Source: Epiperipatus broadwayi (taxonomy: Eukaryota; Onychophora; Udeonychophora; Euonychophora; Peripatidae). Taken from it: a stretch of 64,000 nt of DNA. The stretch's first letter is position 1. Each line of letters starts with the position of its first letter. Below the pieces are notes generated by a model that saw only the letters and a program-made list of their open reading frames with translations, was not told where the DNA came from and ran no database searches. Position numbers and translations under genes: made by a program. Of this stretch, positions 1 to 13,374 are shown piece by piece. The DNA lies in assembly GCA_028023455.1 (NCBI GenBank), contig JAQFVV010000031.1, forward strand, positions 3,968,001 to 4,032,000, given 5' to 3'.

Positions 1-1257
1 TTTTTTGATTCTCTGCATAGCTTATGTACAAAAAAATGAATATATATATATATATGTTTTTACCATGATCACATTAGCCAGGATTACTGGATGATAGTAA
101 AAGTATCATACTGTGATACTAATGAATGCATACATCAAGAGAAACAAATAACTTCAGAGCTAATATTATTCATAATCAGATTTTTATAATAAAACAATAA
201 CTATCAAAAAGCACTCTGAAATAAGAAGTATATTAAAGTAAAGCGATTTATTTCTTATCACATATGAGCTGAATTCATATTACTTATTATTTAACAACTA
301 ATATGATATAAGCTTTTTACCTTTTGAAAATTAATATACATATATATGAAAGAATCCATCACTTGTTGCTATGGTGAATCTAAAATAGATTTACGTTTGT
401 CTTCAGTACTTGTGGATATACTTAAATTACTAAATGGTTTTGATATGCATTCTTTAAATACAAATAGTCAATGAAAAGTATGTTAACATAAGAAAGGTTT
501 CAAAATATTATTCAAGATATATGTTTTCTATCATTCAGTTAGAGTATAATGAAATCATCACTAATTAATAGTTAAAAAGAGCAGCTTACAGCAATATTAA
601 TAGAGGACATTTTAATGAATTTGTCATAAGCAATAGCAATGCAAGTTTAAGATTCTAATAAAAAATATTATTATGGACAAATTATTTATGGTTATAACCA
701 CTGACTATGTTTACCTGAATTAGAAGTAATATACTATGCAGTATATAGTGATATAGTGACACTGAAAACAAATTGTAGTCATTAATACATTTTCATGTAT
801 CTAAACAAAGAACTATGTGTGGATGTATATATAATACAAATAAAATATCCTAAATTAAAAAAACTATTGTAATAACTATATATATATATATTGACAATTA
901 GTGGTTTGATATATATTGTAACCAGTTGGATTACATAGCACACCCTAATATAATGTGTGTGCATACATATATATAAATAAAGTTGAAAGGAAAAAAAGAA
1001 ATAAACACAGACAAATACTATAGTAGATATTTTCTACATTCATTGAAATAAAAGAGTAAATAAATAATAACTCTGATTTAAAATATTGTTTTATAAATTA
1101 AACTTTTAAAAGATCTGAATAAATATAAATATTGTATTATTATTATTCTTATTTTGATTTTGAAATGTAAAAACACAATACTTGTTTTTGAAATTTTTTT
1201 AATTAATTAAAACGTATGTTTTCAAAGGGATTAAAAATATAAAAATAAAAATTGTTT
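1..1257. other. A/T-rich non-coding stretch
   Basis: Nothing codes here. There are short TA runs (near 45, 880 and 970) and many stops in every frame. No repeat shared with the rest of the window was recognised. Confidence 0.6.
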
Positions 1258-1800
1258 CAATCAAGGTGTTATTATCACCTTAGATGATTCTATAAAAGGG
1301 CTGATAACAAAATTAGCTCCAGTCTGGATAATGATTTTTGAAGAGAGCAGTCTGGATAATAATTTTCGTAAGAATGGTCAGCTGAAAGGTTGGTTACAAT
1401 ATTTTGTTGTAACTTGATGAAGTGCAGCAGTTGGTTTTAGCTGACCATAGAATTTTCAGAATAGCTACCATAAACTGATGTAGCTGAAGGCAAGATAGTA
1501 GACTGTTTTCCTTAGCAGGAGTTTGAATTTTCATGGAGAAAAATGCCCAACTTCTTTGTGCTGAAATTCATAGCCTTAAACATGGAGAGGATGTTTTCTT
1601 GCCTGAAATATATCAAACCAAGACAGCTGCTTGCCTGGAACAATCCTAGACAAAAAGGGAGATCAACATTTTACATGACTTATACTTTTTCCTGATAATG
1701 ATGTTCACTAAAGTCAAACTGACCAAGAAAAATCTTCCAGCTTGCTGAAGAATTAATTACACATAATCTGCGTCAGATATATGCAGAGAAACACACTTAA
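1258..1800. other. GC-richer structured block, possible decayed exon or element
   Basis: This block is clearly less A/T-rich than its surroundings. It begins with a short hairpin (AAGGTG...CACCTT near 1264-1282) and then a near-duplicate pair of 'cagtctggataat' segments (about 1320 and 1349). Next is a hairpin whose 10-bp outer stem ATGGTCAGCT/AGCTGACCAT (1374-1383 with 1439-1448) encloses an inner stem GTTACAA/TTGTAAC. On the plus strand an open run starts at ATG 1533 and continues 39 codons to a TAG, then reads on about 30 codons before the next stop. The residues are mixed rather than low complexity, so this may be a decayed exon or transposon piece. No family is recognised. Confidence 0.35.
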
Positions 1801-4800
1801 ATGTATATATAGCTGGTGAATTATTTTGAAATAATTCATATAACAGTAGACATATAGAGAACAGTATTATTTTAAGTTGGTTAAAAATCTATATTTAAAA
1901 AGAATATAAAGTAATTTTGCTCGAATTATAATTAAGAATCAAGAATAATTCATTGACCATCTGGTTTTAAAGGCAAAAGAGAAGTTTTTGAACAATAATC
2001 CTCTTGGACATTATTTTGAAAATTTTATATTAAAAAAAAAAGTAAATAATCGATGATTCAATCATTTAATTTAAAAACATTGATAATTAATCAACAAATA
2101 CCTGTCAAAAATTGACTATACTTTTGAGAACTTATAAATTGAAACTAATTTTAAATTATATCTATATTTTGTTTATATACACATATATATATATATATGA
2201 AATTTGTGCATATTTTCCAAAGAATTTAATAATGAAAATATTATTGCTGTTAAGTTAAAATGTGATGTAAACATCAGCGTGCACACACATGCACACTCAT
2301 ATATTTAAAATTATAATCATTTTTTTTGTATAGTGAATATTAATTGTATATTATAAATTGTGCATCTGTGTGCATCATATATGTAAACCAATGTAACGAT
2401 TTGTATTTTGAATAGCAATTATGTAAATCACAATGTGATTATTTGAAATTTGGTATTGTAATCAAAATCAGAAAGTTTATATGTGTGTAATTTTATTTTT
2501 ATAAGACCTCAAATATCATTTATTTTTTTGTTATTAATAAACTTGTATTTAATTGTTAAAAATTGTTTCCATCATCTCTTGGTCACATACAGTAATAGAG
2601 CTTATGTTCTCTGAGCTAGATTCATGCATGTGATGAATATATGAATGGGGGTGTGTACTTAGTGCTTTGGGGTATCCAGGAGATGATCAATCATCATCCT
2701 GGCTGGCACAAAAGAGAATACTCTTTAAAGCCCATGCACTATTATCTTTTATTTTACTTTAGTCTTATTAAAAATTTAAATTTATAGTTGGTCACTACAA
2801 ATGGCCTGAGCATTGATGATGATCAGCACGTTTTTGTATCCCAGCATTAATGTTTGATTCTTGTGTATTCTGATAAATGAGCACTTAAATGGTGCATCCA
2901 AGTTATGTTTAATGAATTGCCCAGGGCAGCAATGGCTCAATAGTTAGCCTGGTTTACAGAAGACCCATTTCCAATCCAGTCACAAGGTTGACTGTTGATT
3001 TATATTTTTTATTGTTCACATCCAGCCACAAGATGGGCTGTTGATTTATTGTACTGATTTGTTTATTCCCATCAATGAAAATGATGGATGGTTTATTTTG
3101 AGTATTACTTATAATTACTTTTTGATAATGCTGGTTGATAAATAATTATACTTTTAATTACTCTTCTGAGTTAGCTGGCTGATCTCTCAATGATCAAAGA
3201 GATTCTCTAATCTCATACTCTTATATCCTGATGTATTTACTTGAGGTGATGACATTTTGCCATCACCCCAGGTTCAATCGTTCTTATTTTCATTACCCCA
3301 TCCCGTTACAATATGTATAGAAGTTTTTGGTCATAGGCTGCAAGTTCAAAAACTCTATTAACTAAGGTAAACATTTATATCTATGAAATCTTTATGCACA
3401 TTCATGTACATCATTCCTTCTTACTATCCTCCTCCAATCTATAATCACCAAATTATTTGATAGCATTGAGGAAAAAATCTTTAGCTATTTTCAATATTCT
3501 ATCCTCTTTCTTATTCTCATCATAAAGGCATACACAAAAATATTTGCTCTTAAACTCCTTTCATATTACATTTGTCCACTCCCCCATATTATTAATTCTG
3601 ATTCTCTTTCAACACTCATCATTTTAAAAATAAATGTTCACTACTCTTTTTCTAATCTCCATTAAACTGAAATATATAGTCCAAATTTTGATCCAATATT
3701 CATCTTCTTTTTTTATTATTCAAAACTCCAATTTTTGCCCCAAATAATAATAAGTACTTTATGTATAATTATAATTATTTTTTTTTTACTTATATCCATT
3801 TTCTGTAAATCTATCTTTTTTTAATCAATGTATCTATCCTCTTTTACCACTTCTCATAATTATAGAATGGTAAAATAAGTTAGTCTAGTAATTTCAAAAA
3901 AAGATGAATTATTAATTTTATCTTTCTTTCCTGCTTGTCTAATTGATATTTTAGCGGTATAAAAAATTAATAAAGTTAAATCATTTTTGTAACATTTTAA
4001 TTTCTAATGTAATTTTAAATATCATTATGGTAGTTTGAAGCATAAAAATTAATATAGCAATGCATTTTGAAATTTATAAATTGTCTTCTAAAATTTTAAA
4101 TTAGCAAATTGTTAAGTCAACAGCGACATTCTGCTAAATGCATAAATATCTTTCTTTTAAATAAAATAAAACTTTACAAAAGCAAAAAGATTCATTTCAA
4201 GAACATATTTCAACAATAACTTTTCCAATGATTTATAGTGAAAGTGATTTTAAGAATAAAATTTAACATTTAAATGTGAAATTTAAATTCCAAGAATTTT
4301 ACTTCAAATAGTTTCTATGTGTGTTTCTGTGGGATTTTGTTTTCTAATTTGAAGTAATAAATGCATGTATAAATTATAGTCATTAGAAAAATTATTTAAA
4401 ACAAATAGGAAGTATCTATTAACCTGTTAGTTAATAAAGCTTAGAAAATTCATAACCATAAACACATCAATAATATTTACCTATAATTTAATATAAAGAT
4501 TAAATTATAATTTCAAAAGAATTCCTTTACTAGAATATTGAATCATTATCAGTCCTAGAAAGAAAAAAATATGTCTTTGATAGAATATATGAAAATTGAA
4601 AATCGAATTAAAATTCCCGAAAATTTCTTTTTTTAAACTAAATAAATTGTTATCTCTTGCTAACAAAACCATTGACAATATTTATTGCTAAAATAGGCAA
4701 TAGTCACTTCAATATAATAATGTGAGATTATATATAATGTCATTCCCAAATAAACTTTATTTTCATCAAATTAAATTAAAAGAAACAAGAATTAATGTAT

Positions 4801-7800
4801 TTTCATGAACACTGCTAAGCAAAGATAATGACTTTGACATTTTTTTATTGTAAGGTTTAAAGATTTATTTATATATAATTGTGTAACATAACTTTTCCAT
4901 GTTTTATAGTACTATAGTGCTGCAAACAGATTTTTAATTACGAATTTAATTTCTAAACAATTTATTTAATGTCCAATATGGATGAAGTACTGTACTGATA
5001 TAAGTTATCCCCATTAATTTAAAATCTAAAAAAATATTATCCTATTATTTAAAATCTGTTTATGCTTTAAGATATTTGAAGATAAAATATGTTCCTAATT
5101 ATTTAAAAATGCGGTTTACGTATAAAGTAATTGTTAATGGATATTTTTTTGAAAAAAAATATTTTATTTAAACATGAAGTGTTCTTTGTACACTGAAAGG
5201 TTTACATTGTATTTAAATCATACAGATTAAAAAAAGGGGGGGAACACATTCTGCACAGTCCTAATATTCATGGTGGGTTATACATTTGGAAACTCAATAT
5301 TTATTTTCAAATAAAACATTTAAATATCTAGTAAAAGTTTACTCTGACTTAAATATTTTTTTAAAAAACAGGTTAAAAATTTTAAAATCAATGCATCTGA
5401 AAACAATATTAAGTTAAACTTAAACCAACATATAAAATTATATATGTGCATACGAATATAAAGCTAGAGCATGACATTGAATTTAAGTAAGTGAATGGGC
5501 ATTAATCACTATCATCTCTAGCATATATGCCTGAAAAGTTAATCTGCTAATGTCGTGAAAGAAAGTTTTTTCTCTTTATACCTGTTTCATAGCATTTAAA
5601 ATTAATTGGAATTTTAGCTAAATTATGGAAAACATATACGTACTAATACAGATTTGTTTTATCTTAAGGTAATAGATTAATTGATTTTGAATAAAGAAGA
5701 TGTTTGTGTAATTTATCATGTTGGTATGGAACAGTTATATCTAAGATGTTTATTTAAAGAGAATAACTACCCATGAAACAATGAATTAATTTATGATTAT
5801 TGGTCCAATAGGCAATTCTCTTTATGGGTTATTAATCATTAGAATATTATATTACATAAAACATTTGAAGTATTTCTAATATTGAATATTAAACCACTGA
5901 TTTATAGAGAGAAAATATTCTATGAATTAAATTCTAATCTATTTTTGTTATAAAGCCAACAAATATATTTTAATAAAATGCTGCTTTCCACAAAGTTTTG
6001 AAGTTTATTGTATTGATTGAGTTTTATATCTACTGTGAAATAAAAAAAATCATACTTATATAAAGCAGAGTTATTTAATATTTATAAAATGTCATTCTTA
6101 ACAAATGCTTATGCAATTTAAACTTAACAGAATATCCTACATTGTATTAATTAATGTAATCACCTGTGCTTTCCATAACCTGGGATATAAATCTAAGTAA
6201 AGTCTTTAAATGTTTTAGATAATTGAAGATTTAAAAAAAAAATCTTTGAATTTTTTAAAAAGCTAACCCATAGAAATTTAGGCACCCATAAATGAGCACT
6301 AACCTTTCTTTAACTAAAAAAGTGGTCATAGCAGAATATGGATTGATCATGGGAGTGTTAAAGCTGATAATTAACAAATACATGATTATATTACAGTCTT
6401 CACTATTAACATAAAAATGTTTGTAAGTATATGAGTACTCATGATAAAGACTTATTTTAATAAACCAGACCTCATTATTTTTTCAGATTATCATTTTGTT
6501 AGATTCTACAATCTTAATTCTTTTTTATTTTAGACTGCCTTCATCCATTAATCTTAATTGAATATCATCCATCATTCAACTTATTCTTATTTCAACTTAA
6601 AAAGCAAATTTGTATTTCTTCTTTGTTATCAAAACTTAAAATTTCTAATGTGATTAACTTTATAAAATTTCTTCATATTATATTTAAACTTAGCATTATA
6701 TTTCTTTTTCATGATTTCTTTTTTGTTTAAAAAAGTCTCATAATTTTGGAGCTATTGTCTATCTTGTGGCAGAAAGTATTAAATCCAATTTTATTCCTTA
6801 TCATTTCTTTCACCATCTTCTCCTTATTTTCAATTCATGCTTTAATTTTCTATATAAAATTATGAAGTAGATCTCATTTTTATTTCTCTCTTAGCCTAGT
6901 TGTATTTTTCTTTCTTTATGTTTTTAATGTTTTAAAAAATGATTATTCTCTTCAATTTATGAACATTTGTTTTAACCCATAATAAAGAACAGATTATATG
7001 ATATATATTTTTTTCAAAATCTCTGGTCTATAATATATGCAAATTTATTTGTTTTTATATTTATCATATGTAATTGCAACATTTATTGTATAACTTAATA
7101 TTGTGATAAAACTTTGGTGATTTAAAGTTATACTAATTGTCGTCCCTTAATTATAAAATGTCTATCATGATTAGAATGATATAAGTTCTCATTATTTTTT
7201 TAAAACTTATTTAACTAGATATAGTTTTAACTAATGATTATTGAGCTTTTTTCCTCCATCATTTTTCTATTTACCTTTTTTTAAAATAACTAAGCTATTA
7301 CTTTAAAATTTACACTTCAAATTTATTCATAATATTCAGTTGCCTATATTTTTCAATGAAAAAAAAATTCATATTCAATCTAAATGTTAGTCTTTCTAGT
7401 TTTTCTTACACATTAATTTTTGACCCAGTAATTCTTCAAAAATTACAAAATTATCTCTATTTGGTGTTATAGTTTTTAATGCCCTCTTTCAACATATTCA
7501 TACTTATTTTATTATCAAAATTGCTTTGTAAAATTCTAAATCTTTTATTAACATCCAAAAATTGAGTTTTCCTCTTACAATTTCTTATCTTATTTAAAGT
7601 CCAAGTCTCTTTTATTAAATATTGCTCTCACATCTGGGATGGAACATCTGACTACATTTTTCATCTATGAGACACTAATCAAAATAGAGCTATTCAACTA
7701 AAGGATAATTTATTTCTGAAAAAAATAATTGGCAGCATATCATCATTATTGGTCTCTTCAATCATTACTGTGACAATCATTTTGCATCTAAACCTGCTTC

Positions 7801-8861
7801 ACTGGTTCTCCTAACCCCCTAAAAATATATATATTATTTAATTTACTTTTTTTTTCAATATCTTTATACTTATCAATTTGTTACATATAGTACTTCTCAC
7901 TTTTACCTAATTATCTTTCAACATGCTAATTTTGTTTAGCCATTTTTTCTTTCTTCAATATAAGACAATAGTCCTCTTGTATCCATAATAATTGATATTA
8001 AGTCATGTTTATATCTAAATTTATAGACAATAGTGAACCATATACTATGTCCTTTTAACACACACATGTAAGTATTTATACATGTACATGTTGAAAACAC
8101 ACTGGACATACATATATAATTGCATTACATATTATATTGTAAACAAAAAGTTAAATTACAGAAAATATTTTTTTATTAATTTCTTATTTATATATTTATT
8201 TATTTTTTTAAATGTATATAATTGAAATTGCTGATAAGGAAATCAATGAGATCAGTCCTTTAAAATAATCTTAAAATTATTTCCTTCCTTCAGTGCAGGA
8301 TGAATTTTCTGTCTCGATGTGTGTGTGCGTGTATACTTTTAAAACTATTTGTGGACTAACTGTTTATCTTTTTGAGTTTCTTTTAAACAAACAAACAAAA
8401 AAATCATACTCTTTAAGATTTCTTTTGGTTTTATATTTTGTTACATGTGGTATGTCTTCTTTATAACGTCAATTATGGAAGTGATAAAAAAAATCCATTT
8501 ATATACTACCTTCAAACATATCCCAATTTTTTAATTTCTCTATTAAAGTCTATCTGATATTACTAACTAGATTGTTTAGCAGTTAGTACATCCATTATTT
8601 TAGTATATTTTTATTCATAATTTCGTTATCTGCTTATTGATCATTTTGTATTAAGATTCAAATCATTCCAGATTGCTTATACAAAATCACTATAAAATAC
8701 TTCAATGCTTCAAAATGATAACTAAAAGATTTATTCAAGTTTATGGTAACCCTGTATAGTTTAACACATTGATAGAGAGGCATATTCAAAAGTTAAAAAG
8801 TAATGGATTGATTCTTAATTGAATAATATATATATAAATTTTATAAATTCAATGGAACTCA
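1801..8861. other. A/T-rich non-coding stretch with a weak SINE-like head
   Basis: No gene was seen. About 3400-3800 and 6500-7650 are T/C-biased and look like very old repeat tails on the minus strand, but no reading frame or domain survives. A segment at about 2928-3000 has a box A-like 'tggctcaatagttag' and a weak box B-like 'ccaatccag', suggesting a degraded tRNA-derived SINE head; this is a low-confidence reading. Confidence 0.4.
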
Positions 8862-8906
8862 TGCTCAATATGCTACTTTGTGCTCAATATGCTACTTTGT
8901 GCTCAA
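8862..8906. repeat. 19-bp tandem repeat, about 2.4 copies
   Basis: The 19-bp unit TGCTCAATATGCTACTTTG occurs twice without mismatch (8862-8880 and 8881-8899), followed by a partial third unit. It is a local slippage duplication. Confidence 0.9.
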
Positions 8907-10505
8907 ATACCACATGATCCCAAAGCAACAGACTCCACAATTATAGGCTTATGTTTTCAATCTAAATAGTGAGAATGTTAGAACAAATTATATTTAAAGA
9001 TTACTGATTACTGAAAAGCAATCATTAATTATAACCAGATATTATTATTTGGTTCTAGTACTCTATTGCTTAATTCTCTTAAAATACTTCTATGTATACA
9101 ACTACAAATTAGACAAATATCCAATTTGAAAACTCATTTATTACTGTAAATCTATTATATTTGATCTTTATTAATATTTAGTATTTTCTGTAGTGCATTC
9201 AACCTTATAAAAATTCAATTTTTATTTGTTTAAAACCTATAAACTACCTAATAACATAATTTCATATAATATTTTACATTGTCTAAAACTGTATAATGGC
9301 TGAATTTTTTGCAAGGTATTTTTCCATTGACTAAATAATACATATGCTTTTCAATAACATATTTTTTAAAAAGTACTAAAAGTAGACATATTGCTTAAAG
9401 TAGTGCTAATCTTAATCATCAGTAATAGTAGAGGCACTTCCTAGAATTTAAACAACTGTTCTACACAGTATTATAATAGAAGTAACTCTATATATACATA
9501 TCTCAATGCAAAACAAAACAAAACAAAACACCACATGATTAATTCAATGTTGTTTCAGTATTTGTATTAAGAGCATGAATCCACTCTACTATTCTATTCC
9601 GAAATTGTACATTTAATTTAGAATAATCAACAAATACTAGATAACAGGGCCAACTAAATACAATGATTCTTTTCTATCTATTGATATTTTATCAATGTCA
9701 ATATTGGACTTATGTAACCGTACAAGAAACTAACCTACATTACAAATCTAAGAATGTCTGAATATAAGATTATTACATTAGATAATACAATATAAACAAA
9801 AATGGCTCTGGATGTAAGACCAAATCAAATGACTGTAAAGAAAATAAATATCCAGAAATTATCCTGAAGATTTGATTAGTATTTCTATATATTGTTCATA
9901 GAATATTCAAACTTATAATATATGATCCTTTAGTAGAATATTATGATGGTTTACTGCTGCTAATTTAAATACCACAATGAAATATGTTTTATTTTCAACT
10001 ATAAAAGCTTTGGTTTGAACATAACATATATCTAAATGCAATACCTTTTAAAATTAAAGGCTATTTCATTTAGATGTTTACATACATAGCTGCTATTAGT
10101 ATTACCCAAAAATAGTGTTAAAGATTCTCAAGTAAGTGATAAAAACAGTAGTTTGCTTAGGAACATATGTCTTGCAAAAAACTAAATCATTTTTAATGAT
10201 ATTGTATAACTTTCTAATGTAAAAATATTAATGTCAGATTCACACTTTATGAAAAGAAACATTTGTAATTATTCTTAAGATATATTAATATAATTAGAAT
10301 TATTTAAAAAAAAATGATTTGATGTATAATAATAATAATAATAATACAGAGACTATTTTAAATTATTTAAAATTATTTTAGTTTATAAACCCAAATATTT
10401 AAAAGACTAAAAATAATTATTTAAAATAATTGAAACATTTCAAATACTTTCAGTAATAAAATTATTATGGCAAATCAAAGCATTTGCTTCTATGAAATAT
10501 AATAC
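8907..10505. other. A/T-rich non-coding stretch
   Basis: There are no convincing ORFs or recognised elements. A short AATAA-type array lies near 10327-10347 and AACAAAA-type slippage near 9510-9530. Confidence 0.5.
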
Positions 10506-10599
10506 TTTTTTTTTTCCATATGCCAAATGCGTTGACCTGGAAGTGAACCCGGGCCTGCTGCTTGGAAGGCAGCTATGCTAACTGCTAGGCCACCAATGC
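10506..10599 (-). mobile_element. tRNA-Gly(UCC)-derived SINE or retrocopy
   Basis: Read on the minus strand this is a near-complete tRNA-Gly-like sequence (10599 to 10528). It has a box A-like GGCCTAGCAGTTAGC, an anticodon-loop region CTTCCAA (UCC anticodon), a box B-like GGTTCACTTCC, and an acceptor strand ending CAACGCA. It runs into TTTGGCATATGG and a poly-A run of ten (10515-10506). The oligo-A tail, mismatches in the acceptor stem and the altered box B argue for a SINE or processed tRNA copy rather than a working tRNA gene. The terminal CATATG(G)-A(n) resembles the tails of the SINEs at 41.9 and 43.0 kb. No clear target duplication was found. Confidence 0.75.
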
Positions 10600-11894
10600 T
10601 TGACATCTATTTTCGAAAAATGGTAAACCACTTACACAAAAAAGTATGACCCCATAAGAGATTTAAGATAAAAAATAAAATTTGGCATGTAAAAAGTTCA
10701 TTGCAAAAGTATAATTATTTAATTATCCAGAATTATAATAGATATTCAAATTAACATTTATACTTATTCTAAAACTATACAATCCATTTCCCCCCCAAGA
10801 TCTTTGCACATTTCAAAATAAATAGGATTGTGTTTATTGCTTTAAGTCCTGAGGTTGTATTTTTAACATTTTTTTGTTCTTGATTCATTAATGTAATGAC
10901 TGATTTACGATATCCCCATAATAAAAATTCTGTAGAAATCAGATCTGAAAATCTGAGTATCCATTTAATTTGACCATTTTATCCAATCCATTGTTCAAGA
11001 AATATTTCATTTAAAAATTCATGAACATCATATTTAAAGCACAAACTTCTCTGAATTCTTAGTAGTATGGTATCCAATTGAAATACATGAAAATTTGCTA
11101 CATATCAAAATATGATTAAATAGGTTATAGTTTTTTTTATATATTTCAACATAGCTACCCATGCCATAATCTTTGGGTAGAGTTGCACTGTCCTTCCTTT
11201 ACCTATTGTGGAATTTTAATAATCAAATTTTGAGTATTATGTTTATTAATTGAATCATTTGTGTGAAAAATTTCTTCCACTATGAACATTATTACATATG
11301 TTGTAAACCATAGGTAACAATTAAGTAGTTCTGGACTAAATGAATTTAGTATAGAGATGAACATGGAAAATAGAGAAAATATGAAGAATTTAATATGCAT
11401 ATATATTTATTTCCTGTGGTAATTTTTTTAAATATCTTTCCTCATCTTTCATTTACATACACCATATTTATATAGATATTTCAGGATCAGTAACACCTTT
11501 TTGACCACTGCATTTTGTTAACAACTTTATAGACTATTAGGATTCCTATTAGGATACATAGAAAGTTTTTCAACTAAACATGAGGTGCATTATAAAGTTA
11601 CCAGCTCTATTCTCTCTGCTTTATTAACTTAGTTGCTATGGTATAATAATTCTAAAAAAATAAGAATATTGTAATTAGGAGCAAATTAGAAATTATTAAA
11701 AAATAATAAATGTATATAAAAACATAAAAAATCATCAGTTTTAATCTAAGATGTCACTTGTTTATAGTATCAAATCTGTTAAGAGACCAGGTTTTTAATC
11801 CATCTCATATATATATATATATAAACATAAACTTTAAAAATTTTGTTACCATAAGAGCTATGTTAAAATAATTTGCAGTAAATAACAATATAAT
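10600..11894. other. A/T-rich non-coding stretch
   Basis: No gene, RNA or repeat is recognised. A small TA run lies at 11809-11823. The longest ORF (11203-11400, -) is hydrophobic low-complexity sequence without domain signal. Confidence 0.5.
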
Positions 11895-11904
11895 TTAATG
11901 TTTT

Positions 11905-12160
11905 AAGCCAATAAACATCACATGATCACCATTTCTTATGCTTTCTTATAACTGTTACTTATCAGTTACATTAGATCCTAAGATGTAGGTGCAATGCTCT
12001 TAGATCCAAAGCTCTTCACTGATGAAGGCCACAAGCCAGAAACTAGTCTGGGAATATTGGATGAGTAGGCATAGATGGGTTTTTTATGCACAAGCCTTCT
12101 GGCATCCATTGATTACTCTGGCTTACACTGAGTGGCAATATGTATGGAGAATTTTGCCTG
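11905..12160 (+). mobile_element. Fragment of hammerhead repeat family a (copy a1)
   Basis: This segment holds hammerhead copy a1 (12004-12062). The next 90 bp (gagtaggcatagatggg ... gattactctggctta ... gagtggc) recur after copy a3 at 13435-13520. Its left part (11908-11956, aacatcacatgatcaccatt...) is the reverse complement of the right end of the 13.5-14.0-kb copy. So this locus also joins two pieces of the same element in opposite orientation. Confidence 0.6.
12004..12062 (+). ncRNA. Hammerhead ribozyme motif, family a copy a1
   Basis: The order of parts matches a type I hammerhead. Distal stem I is ATCCA (12004-12008) with TGGAT (12058-12062). There is an internal loop, then proximal stem I TTCA/TGGG with wobbles. 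The core is CTGATGA (12019-12025). Stem II is GGC-CACAA-GCC. GAAA is at 12039-12042, stem III is ACTAGT, and GTC is the cleavage triplet. Predicted cleavage is after C12048. The core CUGAUGA...GAAA...GUC is fully canonical. A weak point is an A.A apposition at the base of stem II, where G-C is usual. Compared with copy a2, stem II shows a compensatory change (GGC/GCC versus AGC/GCT). Confidence 0.7.
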
Positions 12161-12474
12161 TTTTAATAATTCAATGTTGTTGTTTTTTTATTTTGAAGAT
12201 AAACTTGATTATCAATATAAGACTTTGTTAAATAATGTTGCTGTAATCAATATAATTGGCCCTCACATAAGTTTACTCATTCCCATGCATTGAACAATAA
12301 TAATTCATTTAATTAATGTAAAAAAAAAATTGATCTAGTGGTTTTATTTATAACAATTCATTTTGACATAACTCATACTGTAATGAAGGCTTAATAAACA
12401 ATTTAAACATTTAATGATTGTCCAAATGTACAAAAAAAAATTTTATTTGAATTATAACTGTTAATTTATCTTAC

Positions 12475-12661
12475 CAGCCAAATGAGGCAATCCAAGTGTC
12501 CCATTTGTGCAGCAGCATGGACAGGACTCATCCCATCAAAGGCTTTGGTCCATTCACATGCCTCACCCTGGATTATAAGATATTTCATAACATCCAAGTG
12601 ACCTTCTTGAGAAGCAAGATATACTGGTGTAGCACCATGTTCCATTTGCATATTTACAGAA
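12475..12661 (-). CDS. Internal exon of an espin/forked-like ankyrin-repeat protein
   Basis: One 187-bp exon reads on the minus strand. It starts just after a pyrimidine-rich acceptor (TTTATTTTTAG, AG at 12663-12662) and ends before a good donor (CTG^GTAAGA, GT at 12474-12473). The first base completes a codon from the upstream exon; the rest is 62 codons and ends in phase 0. It encodes about two ankyrin repeats: HGATPVYLASQEGHLDVMKYL, then FDGMSPVHAAAQMGHLDCLIWL. The 'NGATP-YLA-QEGHL' and 'DGM-P-HAAAQMGH' blocks closely resemble the N-terminal ankyrin region of espin, an actin-bundling protein of hair-cell stereocilia and microvilli (forked in flies). In that family the exon would lie in the middle of the ankyrin array. 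No neighbouring exon was found in the window, so the gene must have long introns. Another ankyrin protein is possible. Confidence 0.8.
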
Positions 12662-13262
12662 CTAAAAATAAAGAATATAAATTATCTTTGCTTATTATAT
12701 ATACCAAACAAAGGTACGCTAACTATATAATTATTGTTAATGGTAATGTTATTATTAGCCTTGCATTTCTATACTTTTCTGCTCATCTAAGCATCATCAT
12801 CATCTGAAAACTCATTATTTATTACCATGTCCCATATAAATAATTGTGCAGTTTATGATGTTTAATAAAACAGAAACTTTTTTTTAGTTTTTCTTCAGTG
12901 CATAATTAAGATAGGGGAATGGAAGCACTTCAGATGTTATAGGTGTGGGTGCATTATAACGTTATATCATTTTATTGCAATACTACTAAATGAATGGGGT
13001 ACTTACACAATTGTATTCAAAACAATGGTTCTTCCAGATATCAAGTCAGATATATATAAAGAAATATGAATTTCAAAACAATCAAATAAATTGTTTTGGT
13101 TAGGTATTTTTTTTTAAAACTTATATAATTGTAGTTATTCAGAAGAACAGTAGAATTATTCATCTTTGCATAGAGGCAAAACTCTCTATACAAGAGTGCC
13201 ATTCAGTGCAAGCAAAGTAGTCAATGAATGCAGTAAGATTTGTGCCTAAAATTCCTATCTAA
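12662..13262. other. Presumed intron, A/T-rich
   Basis: This lies upstream (in minus-strand sense) of the ankyrin exon. No second exon was found. A patch at 13170-13215 (aggcaaaactct...gtgccattc) resembles 28050-28080 and probably belongs to the family a element. Confidence 0.4.
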
Positions 13263-13271
13263 TGCCTACTC

Positions 13272-13330
13272 ATCCAGTATTCCCAGACTAGTTTCTAGCT
13301 TGTGGCTTTCATCAGTGAGGAGCTTTGGAT
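13272..13330 (-). ncRNA. Hammerhead ribozyme motif, family a copy a2 (best core)
   Basis: On the minus strand the order is ATCCA, internal loop AAGCTC, CTCA, CTGATGA, A-AGC-CACAA-GCT-A, GAAA, CTAG, TC, TGGG, internal loop AATAC, TGGAT. Both parts of stem I pair (ATCCA/TGGAT; CTCA/TGGG with one G.U). The catalytic core has no deviation, and GUC precedes the predicted cleavage between 13286 and 13285. Stem III is only ACTAGT, a six-base palindrome, so intramolecular pairing would leave a two-base loop and pairing between two molecules is more likely. Length is 59 nt, identical to a1 and a3. Confidence 0.75.
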
Positions 13331-13374
13331 CTTAGAGCACTGCAGATAGATCTTATCTAGTGCAGTGCTCTCAG

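Noticed and set aside
10506-10599. Functional tRNA-Gly(UCC) gene
   Set aside because: The acceptor stem has mismatches, box B deviates and an oligo-A tail follows a short non-tRNA extension, so a SINE or retrocopy is more likely.
12496-12807. 103-codon plus-strand ORF over the ankyrin exon
   Set aside because: It is the antisense shadow of the minus-strand espin-like exon, which has splice sites and clear ankyrin motifs.
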